A stretch of 64,000 nt of DNA from Pseudomonas sp. KU43P (GTDB taxonomy: Bacteria > Pseudomonadota > Gammaproteobacteria > Pseudomonadales > Pseudomonadaceae): contig NZ_AP019365.1 in assembly GCF_033095865.1 (NCBI RefSeq), positions 130,001 through 194,000 of the forward strand, in the 5' to 3' direction. The notes under the pieces were generated by a model. The model was not told where the DNA came from. It saw only the letters and a list, made by a program, of their open reading frames with translations, and ran no database searches. How positions within the stretch are numbered: position 1 is the stretch's first letter; each line of letters starts with the position of its first letter. Below are positions 26,228-34,318 of the stretch, piece after piece. The translations under genes were made by a program, and so were the position numbers.

Positions 26228-27127
26228 ATGTCCGCCGCCTCGAACGCCTTGTCGTCCATCGACAGCGCCCAGCCGCAAAGCTTCGAAATCCGTCCGTTCT
26301 CGGGCGCCGTCGGCGCCGAGATCATTGGCCTGGACCTGGCCAAGCCGGTCAATGCCGTGGATTTCAGCCGTATCCACCGTGCCCACCTTGACCACCACGT
26401 GCTGGTGTTCCGTGACCAGCGAATCAGCCCACAGCAGCAGATCGCCTTCAGCCGCCGCTTCGGTGAGCTGCAGATCCACGTGCTCAAGCAGTTCCTGCTG
26501 GTTGGGCACCCCGAGATCCTGATCGTTTCCAACATCATCGAGAATGGCCAGAACATCGGCCTGGGCGATGCTGGCAAGTTCTGGCACTCGGACCTCTCCT
26601 ATAAAGAACTCCCAAGCCTCGGCTCCATGCTCCACGCGCAGGAATTGCCCAGCGAAGGTGGCGACACCCTGTTCGCCGACATGCACAAAGCATGGGACGC
26701 CGTGCCTGAAGCGCTGCGCAAGGTGGTCGAGGGCCGCGATGCCGCGCACTCCTACACCGCCCGTTACGCCGAGACCAAGTTCGAAGGTAACTGGCGACCG
26801 ACGCTGACCGCCGAGCAACTGGCCCAGGTTCAGGAAGTGATCCACCCGGTCGTGCGTACCCACCCGGAAAACGGTCGCAAGGCGCTGTTCGTCAGCGAAG
26901 GCTTCACCACCCGCATCGTCGGGCTGCCCGCCGATGAAAGCCGCGATGTACTGCAGCAGCTCTACGCCCTGAGCGTGCTGGAGCAGAACATCTACCGCCA
27001 CCAGTGGCAGCCCCACGACCTGGTGTTCTGGGATAACCGTTCGCTCATCCACCTGGCCACCGGTTGCCCCGCGCACCTGCGGCGCAAGCTGTTGCGCACC
27101 ACCATCCAGGGCGATGCCCCGTTCTGA
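26228..27127 (+). CDS. TauD-family Fe(II)/2-oxoglutarate dioxygenase
   Basis: A 299-residue oxygenase of the taurine/alkylsulfatase group. The iron ligands are His120 and Asp122 (KFWHSDLSY) and His275 (SLIHLATG); Arg286 or Arg290 (LRRKLLRTT) would hold 2-oxoglutarate. Such enzymes release sulfite or sulfate from organosulfur compounds, or hydroxylate related acids. It heads an operon with the binding protein 17 bases away, then the ATPase and permease genes, so the transported compound is likely its substrate. Which compound cannot be read from the sequence. Start supported by gggag upstream. Confidence 0.9.
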   Translation: MSAASNALSSIDSAQPQSFEIRPFSGAVGAEIIGLDLAKPVNAVDFSRIHRAHLDHHVLVFRDQRISPQQQIAFSRRFGELQIHVLKQFLLVGHPEILIVSNIIENGQNIGLGDAGKFWHSDLSYKELPSLGSMLHAQELPSEGGDTLFADMHKAWDAVPEALRKVVEGRDAAHSYTARYAETKFEGNWRPTLTAEQLAQVQEVIHPVVRTHPENGRKALFVSEGFTTRIVGLPADESRDVLQQLYALSVLEQNIYRHQWQPHDLVFWDNRSLIHLATGCPAHLRRKLLRTTIQGDAPF

Positions 27128-27144
27128 CGACTGAGGAATACATC

Positions 27145-28164
27145 ATGCGCAAATCCATCAGCCGCCTGGCGGCAAGCATCGGCCTGGGCGCCAGTCTGGT
27201 CGTTGGCAGCCTTGCGGCGCCCACCGTGGCTCATGCCGAAGGCAAGATCCGCATCGCCGAGCAATTCGGCATCGTCTACCTGCTGCTCAACGTGGTGCGT
27301 GACCAGCACCTGATCGAAAAACATGGCAAGGAGCAGGGCATCGACATCGATGTCGACTGGGCCCAGCTCTCCGGCGGCGCCGCGATCAACGATGCGCTGC
27401 TGTCCGGCTCGGTGGACATCGCCGGTGCCGGCGTCGGCCCGCTGCTGACCGTGTGGGACCGCACCCAAGGCCGGCAGAACGTCAAGGCCGTGGCTTCGCT
27501 GGGCAACTTCCCGTACTACCTGGTCAGCAGCAACCCGAACGTGAAGACCATCGCCGATATCTCCGACAAGGACCGCATTGCCGTACCTGCGGTGGGTGTT
27601 TCGGTGCAGTCGCGCTTCCTGCAGTACGCCGCTGCCCAGCAGTGGGGCGACAAGGAATTCAACCGCCTCGACAAGTACACCTTGGCCGTGCCGCACCCGG
27701 ATGCCACCGCCGCCTTGCTGGCCGGCGGCACCGAGCTCAACGGGCACTTCTCCAACCCGCCGTTCCAGGACCAGGCGCTGGCCAACAAGAATGTGCATGT
27801 GGTGCTCAACAGCTATGACCTGCTCGGCCCCAACTCGCCGACCCTGCTGTTCGCCACCGAGAAATTCCGCAACGACAACCCCAAGACCTACAAGGCCTTC
27901 GTCGATGCCTTGGCTGAAGCCGCAGACTTCGCCCAGAAGGACAAGGCAGCCGCCGCCGATACCTACATCCGCGTGACCAAGGCCAAGATCGACCGCGACG
28001 CGCTGATCAAGCTGATCGACAACCCGCAGTACGAGTTCACCGTCACGCCGAAGAACACCTACAAGCTCGCCGACTTCCTTTACCGGGTGGGCGCCATCAA
28101 GCACAAGCCGGAATCGTGGAAGGACTACTTCTTCCAGGACGAACGCCCGCTGCAGGGGAGCTGA
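27145..28164 (+). CDS. ABC transporter substrate-binding protein (SsuA/TauA-like)
   Basis: A 339-residue periplasmic binding protein. Signal peptide cut near VAHA-EGKI (about residue 32). The body follows the NMT1/SsuA pattern: IRIAEQFGIVYLLLNVV at the start, GAAINDALLSGSVDIAGAG, and the hinge region FPYYLVSSNPNVKTI. It should capture an aliphatic sulfonate or similar small molecule for the ATPase and permease encoded next. The ATG at 27145 has gagga upstream; the longer open frame overlaps the dioxygenase gene and is not used. Confidence 0.92.
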   Translation: MRKSISRLAASIGLGASLVVGSLAAPTVAHAEGKIRIAEQFGIVYLLLNVVRDQHLIEKHGKEQGIDIDVDWAQLSGGAAINDALLSGSVDIAGAGVGPLLTVWDRTQGRQNVKAVASLGNFPYYLVSSNPNVKTIADISDKDRIAVPAVGVSVQSRFLQYAAAQQWGDKEFNRLDKYTLAVPHPDATAALLAGGTELNGHFSNPPFQDQALANKNVHVVLNSYDLLGPNSPTLLFATEKFRNDNPKTYKAFVDALAEAADFAQKDKAAAADTYIRVTKAKIDRDALIKLIDNPQYEFTVTPKNTYKLADFLYRVGAIKHKPESWKDYFFQDERPLQGS

Positions 28165-28170
28165 CCACCG

Positions 28171-29034
28171 ATGACCGCCCCATTGCCAGGCCACACGGCC
28201 AGCAACCTGAGCCGTGTCGCTACACCCGCGTTGCTCAAGGTGGATAACCTGAGCCTCGAATACCGCACCGCGCAGCGCGTGGTGCGGGCCACTCACCAGG
28301 TCAGCTTCGAAATCGACCGGGCCGACCGCTTCGTGCTGCTCGGCCCGTCCGGTTGCGGCAAGTCGACCTTGCTCAAGGCTGTGGCCGGCTTCATCAGCCC
28401 CCAGGAAGGGCAGATTCTGCTGCAGGGCCAGCCGGTCAAGGGCCCCGGCCCCGATCGCATCGTGGTGTTCCAGGAGTTCGACCAGCTGCCGCCGTGGAAG
28501 ACGGTGAAGCAGAACGTGATGTTCCCGTTGCTGGTCTCCGGCCAGCTCAAGCGCGCCGAGGCCGAAGAGCGGGCGCTGCATTACCTGGACAAGGTTGGCC
28601 TCGCGGCATTTGCCGATGCCTACCCGCATACGTTATCGGGCGGCATGAAGGCGCGCGTGGCGATTGCCCGGGCCCTGGCCACCCAGCCGAAGATCCTGCT
28701 GATGGACGAACCGTTCGCCGCCCTCGATGCGCTGACCCGGCGCAAGATGCAGGAAGAGTTGCTGCTGCTGTGGGAGGAGGTGCGCTTCACCTTGCTGTTC
28801 GTTACCCACTCCATCGAAGAAGCGCTGGTGGTCGGCAACCGCATCCTGCTGCTGTCACCGCACCCTGGTCGCGTGCGGGCCGAGGTGCACAGCCACCAGT
28901 ACGACCTCGGCAGCCTCGGCGCCAGTGACTTCCAGGCCAGCGCCCGGCGCATCCATCGGCTGCTGTTCGACGAGGCCCAAGCCCCTGAACAGGCCGATGA
29001 CCTCGGCTTCAACGACATCCGTATCGCCTACTGA
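28171..29034 (+). CDS. ABC transporter ATP-binding protein (SsuB/TauB-like)
   Basis: A 287-residue ATPase with Walker A GPSGCGKST, signature LSGGMKARVAIARAL, Walker B ILLMDEPFAALD and the switch His in FVTHSIEEAL. The Q-loop is VFQEFDQLPPW. It starts 6 bases after the binding-protein gene. It powers uptake through the permease encoded downstream. The C-terminal 40 residues go beyond the minimal ATPase and are unremarkable. Confidence 0.94.
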   Translation: MTAPLPGHTASNLSRVATPALLKVDNLSLEYRTAQRVVRATHQVSFEIDRADRFVLLGPSGCGKSTLLKAVAGFISPQEGQILLQGQPVKGPGPDRIVVFQEFDQLPPWKTVKQNVMFPLLVSGQLKRAEAEERALHYLDKVGLAAFADAYPHTLSGGMKARVAIARALATQPKILLMDEPFAALDALTRRKMQEELLLLWEEVRFTLLFVTHSIEEALVVGNRILLLSPHPGRVRAEVHSHQYDLGSLGASDFQASARRIHRLLFDEAQAPEQADDLGFNDIRIAY

Positions 29035-29048
29035 CAGGAGCTTCAGCC

Positions 29049-29912
29049 ATGACCACTACCCCTGTAAGGCAGGAATACGAGGTGCAGCTGGAGCCGCTGC
29101 TCAGTGTGCCTGTGGAACGCAACCTGCCGCTGGCCCAGCGCCTGTGGCAGCACGGTTGGCTACGCAAGGCGCTGATCCTCGTGGTGATCGCCGCGCTGTG
29201 GGAGGGCATCGCCCGCTACCAGGGCAACGACCTGCTGCTGCCGACCTTCCTGCAGACCGCAGCCGCCCTTTGGGACGGCCTTGTCAGCGGGGAGCTGCCG
29301 GCCAAGGTCGGCGTGTCGCTGGTGATCCTGCTCAAGGGCTATGTGCTGGGTATCGTCCTGGCCTTCGGCCTCACCAGCCTGGCTGTGTCGACCCAGCTAG
29401 GCCGCGATCTGCTGGGCACGCTGACGTCGATGTTCAACCCGCTGCCGGCCATTGCCCTGCTGCCGTTGGCCCTGCTGTGGTTCGGGCTGGGCGACAACAG
29501 CCTGATTTTCGTGCTGGTGCATTCGGTGCTCTGGGCGCTGGCGCTCAATACCTACGCGGGCTTTCTCGGCGTCTCGGAAACCTTGCGCATGGCCGGGCGC
29601 AACTATGGCCTCAAAGGGCTGCGGCTGGTACTGCACATCCTGGTGCCGGCGGCGCTGCCGTCGATCCTGTCGGGGCTGAAGATCGGCTGGGCCTTCGCCT
29701 GGCGCACCTTGATCGCTGCCGAACTGGTGTTCGGCGCCAGCAGCGGCAAGGGCGGGCTGGGGTGGTACATCTTCCAGAACCGCAACGAGCTGTACACCGA
29801 CAAGGTGTTTGCTGGGTTGGCGGTGGTGATCCTGATCGGGCTACTGGTGGAGGGGTTGGTGTTCAATACCCTGGAGCGGCTGACTGTGCGGCGCTGGGGG
29901 ATGCAGCGGTAA
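29049..29912 (+). CDS. ABC transporter permease (SsuC/TauC-like)
   Basis: A 287-residue inner-membrane permease of the BPD type with about six helices. The EAA loop is visible near residue 175-205 (SETLRMAGRNYGLKGLRLVL then HILVPAALPSILSGLKIGWA). A cytoplasmic N-terminal tail of about 40 residues precedes the first helix (KALILVVIAALWEGI). Last gene of the dioxygenase/ABC operon. Confidence 0.93.
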   Translation: MTTTPVRQEYEVQLEPLLSVPVERNLPLAQRLWQHGWLRKALILVVIAALWEGIARYQGNDLLLPTFLQTAAALWDGLVSGELPAKVGVSLVILLKGYVLGIVLAFGLTSLAVSTQLGRDLLGTLTSMFNPLPAIALLPLALLWFGLGDNSLIFVLVHSVLWALALNTYAGFLGVSETLRMAGRNYGLKGLRLVLHILVPAALPSILSGLKIGWAFAWRTLIAAELVFGASSGKGGLGWYIFQNRNELYTDKVFAGLAVVILIGLLVEGLVFNTLERLTVRRWGMQR

Positions 29913-29975
29913 ACAGCAAGGTACTCGCTATCGGTGCATCTGTAGGAAACGTCTGAAATTATCGCTGATCTCCTT

Positions 29976-30063
29976 TAAACGATTGCGGGTCTCCCTCCTC
30001 GAGCCTAGCCTTCTCCTCTCGCGACGGTCGCATCAAGTGACCTTCACCCCCTCCAATCGTTTA
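29976..30063. repeat. Ten-base inverted repeat before hcp
   Basis: taaacgattg at 29976-29985 is exactly repeated in inverse as caatcgttta at 30054-30063, with 68 bases between. The right arm ends 15 bases before the hcp start codon, so it could fold the 5' leader into a long-range stem or mark the edges of an inserted unit. Function unknown. Confidence 0.6.
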
Positions 30064-30078
30064 CAGGGAGCAGTGAAC

Positions 30079-30567
30079 ATGGCTTTCGATGCCTACATTC
30101 AAATCGCCGAAATCCCGGGCGAAGCAAAGGACGAGCAGTACACCCACTGGATCGAGATTCTCGGCTACACGTTCGGTACCAGCTAAAGCACGTCGGCTAC
30201 CGCCAGCTCCGCTGGCGGCGCCACTTCCGGGCGCGTCAGCCTGAGCAATCTGACCTTCACCAAGTACCTGGACAGTGCCAGTTGCAAACTGCTCGAAGCC
30301 AGTTGCGCCGGGCAGCATCTGAAAGAAGTGAAACTGGTCGTCTGCCGGGCCGGTAGTGACAAGCTCAAGTACTACGAAGTGGTGCTCGAAGAAGTGCTCA
30401 TCGCCGACTACGCACAAAGTGCGCACGCAGGCGTGCCGACCGAAATCGTCCAGCTCGACTACGGCCGTATCAAGACCACCTACACACGGCAGCAGCGCGT
30501 CGATGGTGGTGCGGGCGGCAACGTGACCGGTGGCTGGGACCGGATCGCCAACAAGAAGTTTGCGTGA
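30079..30567 (+). pseudogene. hcp: hcp, type VI secretion tube protein, interrupted by an in-frame TAA
   Basis: The full frame would give a 162-residue Hcp (MAFDAYIQIAEIPGEA at the start; SNLTFTKYLDSASCKLLEAS, LKYYEVVLEEVLIADY and GRIKTTYT further on; end GGWDRIANKKFA). Codon 36 is TAA (30184-30186), after GYTFGTS, where related proteins have a Gln or similar before the Ser/Thr/Ala loop. A single C-to-T change in CAA would produce it. Everything else is intact and in one frame, so the change is recent or a sequencing error. It stands just before an effector/immunity pair and probably was their delivery tube. Confidence 0.88.
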
Positions 30568-30576
30568 GGGATGGCC

Positions 30577-31551
30577 ATGTCAGAGGCACGCAGCTTCATA
30601 AATCCCAGGGCGCAAAACTACGCCACGCTCAAGAACGGCACGCCGATGAACGCCAATCAGCGCGCCAAGTTCGATGTGTTGAATGCGCATATTGTCAATA
30701 CAGTGGTATTTGCGGGCGAACTGGTGATCGTGGGTGACCCGAGCACACCATCCTGCACCAGCCATGAGGCCTTTCTCATGGCCAAGGCGGTGGGCATCCA
30801 CCATGACATCGTGTTCAACGGCGGGGGCGTTGATGGTTTTCTGCTGGAGAACTTCGAGATGCTGCAGAGTTTGCTGGCCCATGCATCGATGGGGGCAGGG
30901 GCAGCGAGCGATGGCTGGGCTCGGCATCTGGGTGCGATCAAGAAGACGCTGGAACAGATCGAGCAACTGCACCGTGAGCATATGAGTGGAGGTGCATTCA
31001 GGGCGCGGGAAGCGTTCTATGCCAAGCGTGCGGTGCTGTTCAGCACGCTGGATGAACAGCTTGGGAAGACCGCCGCTTATGGCTCTGGTCTACGAAACCA
31101 AGGATCGATCAAGCGGCTGCTGCAGCTTTCCACCAAGCGCTTTTTGAGTAGCGGGGAGATTTCCGGATACGCCGAGAAGGTAACGGGAGTGGCGAGGGCT
31201 GCGAATCTGATCAAGAAAGGGGCATACATTGGGGTTGCATTGGATGTGGCGGCGACCGGGTTGTCTATTCACAATGCATGTACCCTAGGTCGTGAAGATG
31301 AGTGCAGGAAGGCAAAGTACGTCGAGTTGAGCGGTTTGACAGGAAGCCTATCTGGCAGCGCTGCTGGAGGGGTCATAGGGGGCGCTATAGTAAGTGCCGC
31401 GTGTGTGGCACTCAGTATTCCCTCTGCTGGTAGTGCCGGTGTTGCATGCGCTGTTATTGGCGGTGCTGTAGGGGGTAAGTACGGAGGTGATTTAGGGAAG
31501 GAGTGGTTCGGCGCGCTCGGGGAGATAGTGTATGAAAGGACGCTCGAATGA
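30577..31551 (+). CDS. Putative Hcp-linked type VI secretion effector with glycine-zipper region
   Basis: A 324-residue protein starting 9 bases after the hcp frame; gaggg lies 6 bases before the ATG at 30577. There is no signal peptide. The N-terminal 160 residues are soluble (FINPRAQNYATLKNG; VGIHHDIVFNGGGVDG), then residues about 253-307 form a hydrophobic glycine-rich stretch of zipper type (SAAGGVIGGAIVSAACVALS; CAVIGGAVGGKYGG). Hcp-dependent pore-forming effectors such as Tse4 of P. aeruginosa have similar zippers, so membrane depolarisation is a reasonable guess. I recognise no catalytic motif. The gene overlaps the next by four bases. Confidence 0.72.
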   Translation: MSEARSFINPRAQNYATLKNGTPMNANQRAKFDVLNAHIVNTVVFAGELVIVGDPSTPSCTSHEAFLMAKAVGIHHDIVFNGGGVDGFLLENFEMLQSLLAHASMGAGAASDGWARHLGAIKKTLEQIEQLHREHMSGGAFRAREAFYAKRAVLFSTLDEQLGKTAAYGSGLRNQGSIKRLLQLSTKRFLSSGEISGYAEKVTGVARAANLIKKGAYIGVALDVAATGLSIHNACTLGREDECRKAKYVELSGLTGSLSGSAAGGVIGGAIVSAACVALSIPSAGSAGVACAVIGGAVGGKYGGDLGKEWFGALGEIVYERTLE

Positions 31552-31931
31552 AGTCGACAGCCGAAGTAATGATAATGTCTATGTTGCTAGTCTGGATGAT
31601 GATCGGCGTGGTCCTTATGATTTATTTTGCATGCAGGTATCTCGATCTGATTGAGTCAAAGCTTTCAGGGTGTAGTTATGTGCGTGATAATCAGCTGAAT
31701 TTTTCATCAGCGGGGCTTTTAGGCAGGGTGTTGCGTACCTGCTTGGCCGCTAACATGCTTATGATGCCTTGGATCTTTGTCCGCAGAGGCGTTGCGGATG
31801 CTTCCGAAATATTGCGTTTTCCAAGGCGTTTGAAAGTTAAGATATTGCTCTCTTGGGGAGGGTTAATGGCTTCTACGATTCTATTTTTTGTTTCTCACAA
31901 TGTTCTGAAGCTTTTAAGCTTGCCCAGTTGA
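31548..31931 (+). CDS. Putative membrane immunity protein for the preceding effector
   Basis: A 127-residue protein with about three hydrophobic segments: residues 8-27 (IMSMLLVWMMIGVVLMIYFA), a middle one near 63-77, and 99-116 (LLSWGGLMASTILFFVS). Its ATG overlaps the effector stop, with agga seven bases upstream. An inner-membrane location is what an antidote to a pore-forming toxin would need. The codon use is clearly more AT-rich than the flanking genes, a sign of transfer. The 142 bases after it hold no clear gene. Confidence 0.65.
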   Translation: MKSTAEVMIMSMLLVWMMIGVVLMIYFACRYLDLIESKLSGCSYVRDNQLNFSSAGLLGRVLRTCLAANMLMMPWIFVRRGVADASEILRFPRRLKVKILLSWGGLMASTILFFVSHNVLKLLSLPS

Positions 31932-32073
31932 TTCCCTCAGCTCTATCTGTTCTTCGTAGGGGGTTAAAGTGTCTTTCAGCTATAAGCGGCTTGTACTCTA
32001 CCTTCATGTCGCGATTGCAGGCCAGGTTATTAATCATGGGAAATCGAGACGTGCTGGTTGGTGAGCAGCAAGC

Positions 32074-32637
32074 TCAATGGACATCCTGATACTGTGCTGC
32101 CGCTTCAGCGAGTGTCCTGGCAATTTCCATGCGTAGCTGGCTCGGCTGCTCGATCACTACGCCTGCTCCCTGACTCAGTACCCACCAGCGCAACGCCCAG
32201 CCATCTTCCACGGTGGCCCGCAGCCGATGGCCCTGGTCCAGTGCTGTCAGCTGCATATCAATGCTCAACGGCGCTTCACGCAACTGCCGGGCCAAAGGGT
32301 CGCTGATCCAGGCCTGTATCTCGAAGCCTTCACCCTGCGCCGGCTGAAGCGACTCTTCGCGCAAATACCCCTGCAGATCGAAATTCCCACGCAACTCGCC
32401 AGCAACGTTTGCCGACCAATGCCAGCCAAACGGAATGCTCTTGTCATTACGCTCCAGCGGAAAGATCAGCGACAACTCGTTGAGGTCGCGCTCGACCGTG
32501 CGTTTGCTGACATGGAAGCCCACATCGCGCAGGCGCCACACCAGTTCGGCGCTGGTTATGCCCGGAGAGCGGCTGGGCAGCTGGCGCAGCATTGCCCATT
32601 GACGGCTGAGGGTGGCGCGGGTGGTGGCGAACGGCAA
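32074..32637 (-). CDS. WYL-family transcriptional regulator lacking its central WYL domain
   Basis: A 187-residue protein. The N-terminal winged-helix half is normal (RTVERDLNELSLIFPLERND then IPFGWHWSAN) and the C-terminal WCX half is normal (NFDLQGYLREESLQ to LRWWVLSQGAGVVI). The roughly 130 residues that carry the WYL motif in relatives of about 320 residues are missing, with the frame kept. The join falls at about ANVAGELRG-NFDLQG. The start is a TTG with aagga nine bases upstream. It can probably still bind DNA, but ligand sensing should be lost. Confidence 0.75.
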   Translation of the reverse strand: MPFATTRATLSRQWAMLRQLPSRSPGITSAELVWRLRDVGFHVSKRTVERDLNELSLIFPLERNDKSIPFGWHWSANVAGELRGNFDLQGYLREESLQPAQGEGFEIQAWISDPLARQLREAPLSIDMQLTALDQGHRLRATVEDGWALRWWVLSQGAGVVIEQPSQLRMEIARTLAEAAAQYQDVH

Positions 32638-32842
32638 AAGGTAACGTCCTTGTCTAGGCTTGCCGCATTAGCATGGCGGCATGATCGGGTCATGGCAATT
32701 AGCCATGAATCGATCAGATCAACGAATACGCAATTGGTTGCCCCCGCCGATTCGTTCGCGACAGGTTTTGACGTGACGTCACGCAGAATCACGCCTCATC
32801 ACAGCCGCGGTCGGGCCTGTGGGTCGTTCAATGAGGATGAAC

Positions 32843-33637
32843 ATGTCTGCTGTCAGCAATATCCATTCGCTGCTCGCCCGTCTCCTGCCTGAGCAGGTCA
32901 TTTGCGCACCGACACCGCCGCGCAGGCGGCAGCGGCTGTTCGCAGGCGTCGGGTTGCCCAGCCAACGGGCATTGCTGGTCAGCCGGCTGGATGAAGCTGC
33001 CGACCTGCAGGTGGTGTATGCCGATCTGCGGCAACTGGCGCTGGCAGGTAATGTGGCGGCGCTCAATGACTTGGGCTGGATCTGGCTCAACGGCAAGTAT
33101 TGGCGCGCCGACACCGTGCTGGCCGGGCACCTGCTGCGTATGGCTGCGCTGCAAGGCAATGCAGCAGCCTGGTTCAACCTGGGCCAGCAGCATTACTTCG
33201 GCAAAGGCGTCGAGACGTCCTACGTGCAGGCGGCAGAGTGTTATCGGCAGGCTTTCGAGCGCGGCATGCTGCATGCGGCAGCTGCGCTTGGCGATCTGTA
33301 CGAGGAAGAGGTGTGCGATGCCGCTTTTGGCTGGCAGGTCGATCTGGTGCAGGGCTACCAGTGGTTCTTCCGTGGCGCTGAAAGGGGAGAAGCGCGTTGT
33401 CGTTTCGAGGTGGGCTATCGTTTGCTGCATGGCCTGAGTGTGGATGCGGATATCAAGGCCGGGTTGTACTGGCTGGAGCTGGCGGCGGCCACCGGGGTGA
33501 TGCAGGCGGCCGAGGAGCTGGCGGTGCATTTCAGCCGCAGCGATGAGGCGCGCTACCTGGACTGGCGGGATCGGGCGGTACAAATGGGCAGTACGCTGGC
33601 GTTGGCGATGAAGCTCGAGGATCAGGTTCAGCCGTAG
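32843..33637 (+). CDS. Sel1-like repeat (TPR-type) protein
   Basis: A 264-residue helical-repeat protein. Sel1-type repeats are recognisable: LALAGNVAALNDLGWIWLNG, then AALQGNAAAWFNLGQQHYFG, a third with AFERGMLHAAAALGDLYEEE, and further degenerate copies (AERGEARCRFEVGYRLLHGL; AAATGVMQAAEELAVHFSRS). There is no signal peptide. Such proteins act as scaffolds; the partner is unknown. The start is the ATG at 32843, seven bases after gagg; earlier in-frame ATG and GTG codons overlap that site. It is divergent from the WYL gene across about 205 bases. Confidence 0.8.
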   Translation: MSAVSNIHSLLARLLPEQVICAPTPPRRRQRLFAGVGLPSQRALLVSRLDEAADLQVVYADLRQLALAGNVAALNDLGWIWLNGKYWRADTVLAGHLLRMAALQGNAAAWFNLGQQHYFGKGVETSYVQAAECYRQAFERGMLHAAAALGDLYEEEVCDAAFGWQVDLVQGYQWFFRGAERGEARCRFEVGYRLLHGLSVDADIKAGLYWLELAAATGVMQAAEELAVHFSRSDEARYLDWRDRAVQMGSTLALAMKLEDQVQP

Positions 33638-33638
33638 C

Positions 33639-33732
33639 GGCCCTATCGCCGGCAAGCCGGCTCCCACAGATACTCCGCTTTAGCTCACAGCAGCGGGGTA
33701 CCTGTGGGCGCTGGCTTGCTAGCGATAGGGCC
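33639..33732. repeat. Paired REP sequence (inverted doublet)
   Basis: Two Pseudomonas-type REP units face each other: ggccctatcgccggcaagc... and ...cttgctagcgatagggcc, each with the ctcccacag / ctgtggg part. It lies just after the Sel1-repeat gene. The right unit is partly diverged. Confidence 0.88.
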
Positions 33733-33828
33733 AGCGCAAACACCTTCAGGCTTCCAGAATGAACAACAATTCATCCATTCCCCCCGTCGCCCCCGGTTGA
33801 CGACAGGGGGAGGGCAAGGCGTATATTG

Positions 33829-33844
33829 ATAGTTAGCAAACTAT
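33829..33844. promoter_or_regulatory. Palindromic MarR operator candidate
   Basis: atagtt-agca-aactat is a perfect inverted repeat 22 bases before the marR-type start codon. It directly follows a promoter-like pair, ttgacg at 33797 and tatatt at 33822 (spacing 19), so repressor bound here would block transcription of the whole efflux operon. Confidence 0.72.
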
Positions 33845-33865
33845 GAATATCCTTGGTTCTTCTAC

Positions 33866-34318
33866 ATGACCCTTGACTCCCTGCGCCTGCAGGTCAGCAC
33901 CGGTATGGTCGTTGCCGCCCGCCACTGGCGCCGGATCTGCCATGCGGCGCTGACCAGCTACGGTATCTCCGAGGCCTGCGCCGCGCCGTTGCTGATGATC
34001 GTGCGCCTGGGCGATGGCGTGCATCAGGTAGCCGTGGCCCAGGCCGCGGGCCTGGAAAGCCCATCGCTGGTGCGTCTGCTCGACCAGCTGTGCAAGGCCG
34101 GCCTGGTGTGCCGCAGTGAAGACCCCCTGGACCGCCGCGCCAAGGCCCTGAGCCTGACAGCCGAGGGCCGGCGCCTGGCCGAAGCCATCGAAGCGGAACT
34201 GGTGCGGGTACGCCACGAAGTCCTTCAGGGCATCGATGAGGCCGACCTGCAAGCCACCCTGCGCGTGCTGCGCGCCTTCGAAGCGGCTGGCCTGGGCACG
34301 GCAGGCGGGGTGTCATGA
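33866..34318 (+). CDS. MarR-family transcriptional regulator
   Basis: A 150-residue winged-helix repressor: VAVAQAAGLESPSLVRLLDQ is the recognition region, followed by LVCRSEDPLDRRAKALSLT, the typical MarR wing (DxRDxRxxxLxLT pattern). It is the first gene of the efflux operon and shares four bases with the FUSC gene, so it probably represses its own operon through the palindrome upstream and is relieved by an aromatic or other toxic acid. Confidence 0.92.
   Translation: MTLDSLRLQVSTGMVVAARHWRRICHAALTSYGISEACAAPLLMIVRLGDGVHQVAVAQAAGLESPSLVRLLDQLCKAGLVCRSEDPLDRRAKALSLTAEGRRLAEAIEAELVRVRHEVLQGIDEADLQATLRVLRAFEAAGLGTAGGVS

Noticed and set aside
26078..28629. Minus-strand ORFs of 332 and 545 codons opposite the TauD-like and binding-protein genes
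   Set aside because: Shadow frames in high-GC DNA; the plus-strand proteins have complete families and motifs.
31968..32063. Short ORF starting with GTG after the immunity gene (about 31 codons)
   Set aside because: It has a fair ribosome site but no family resemblance; too short to support.
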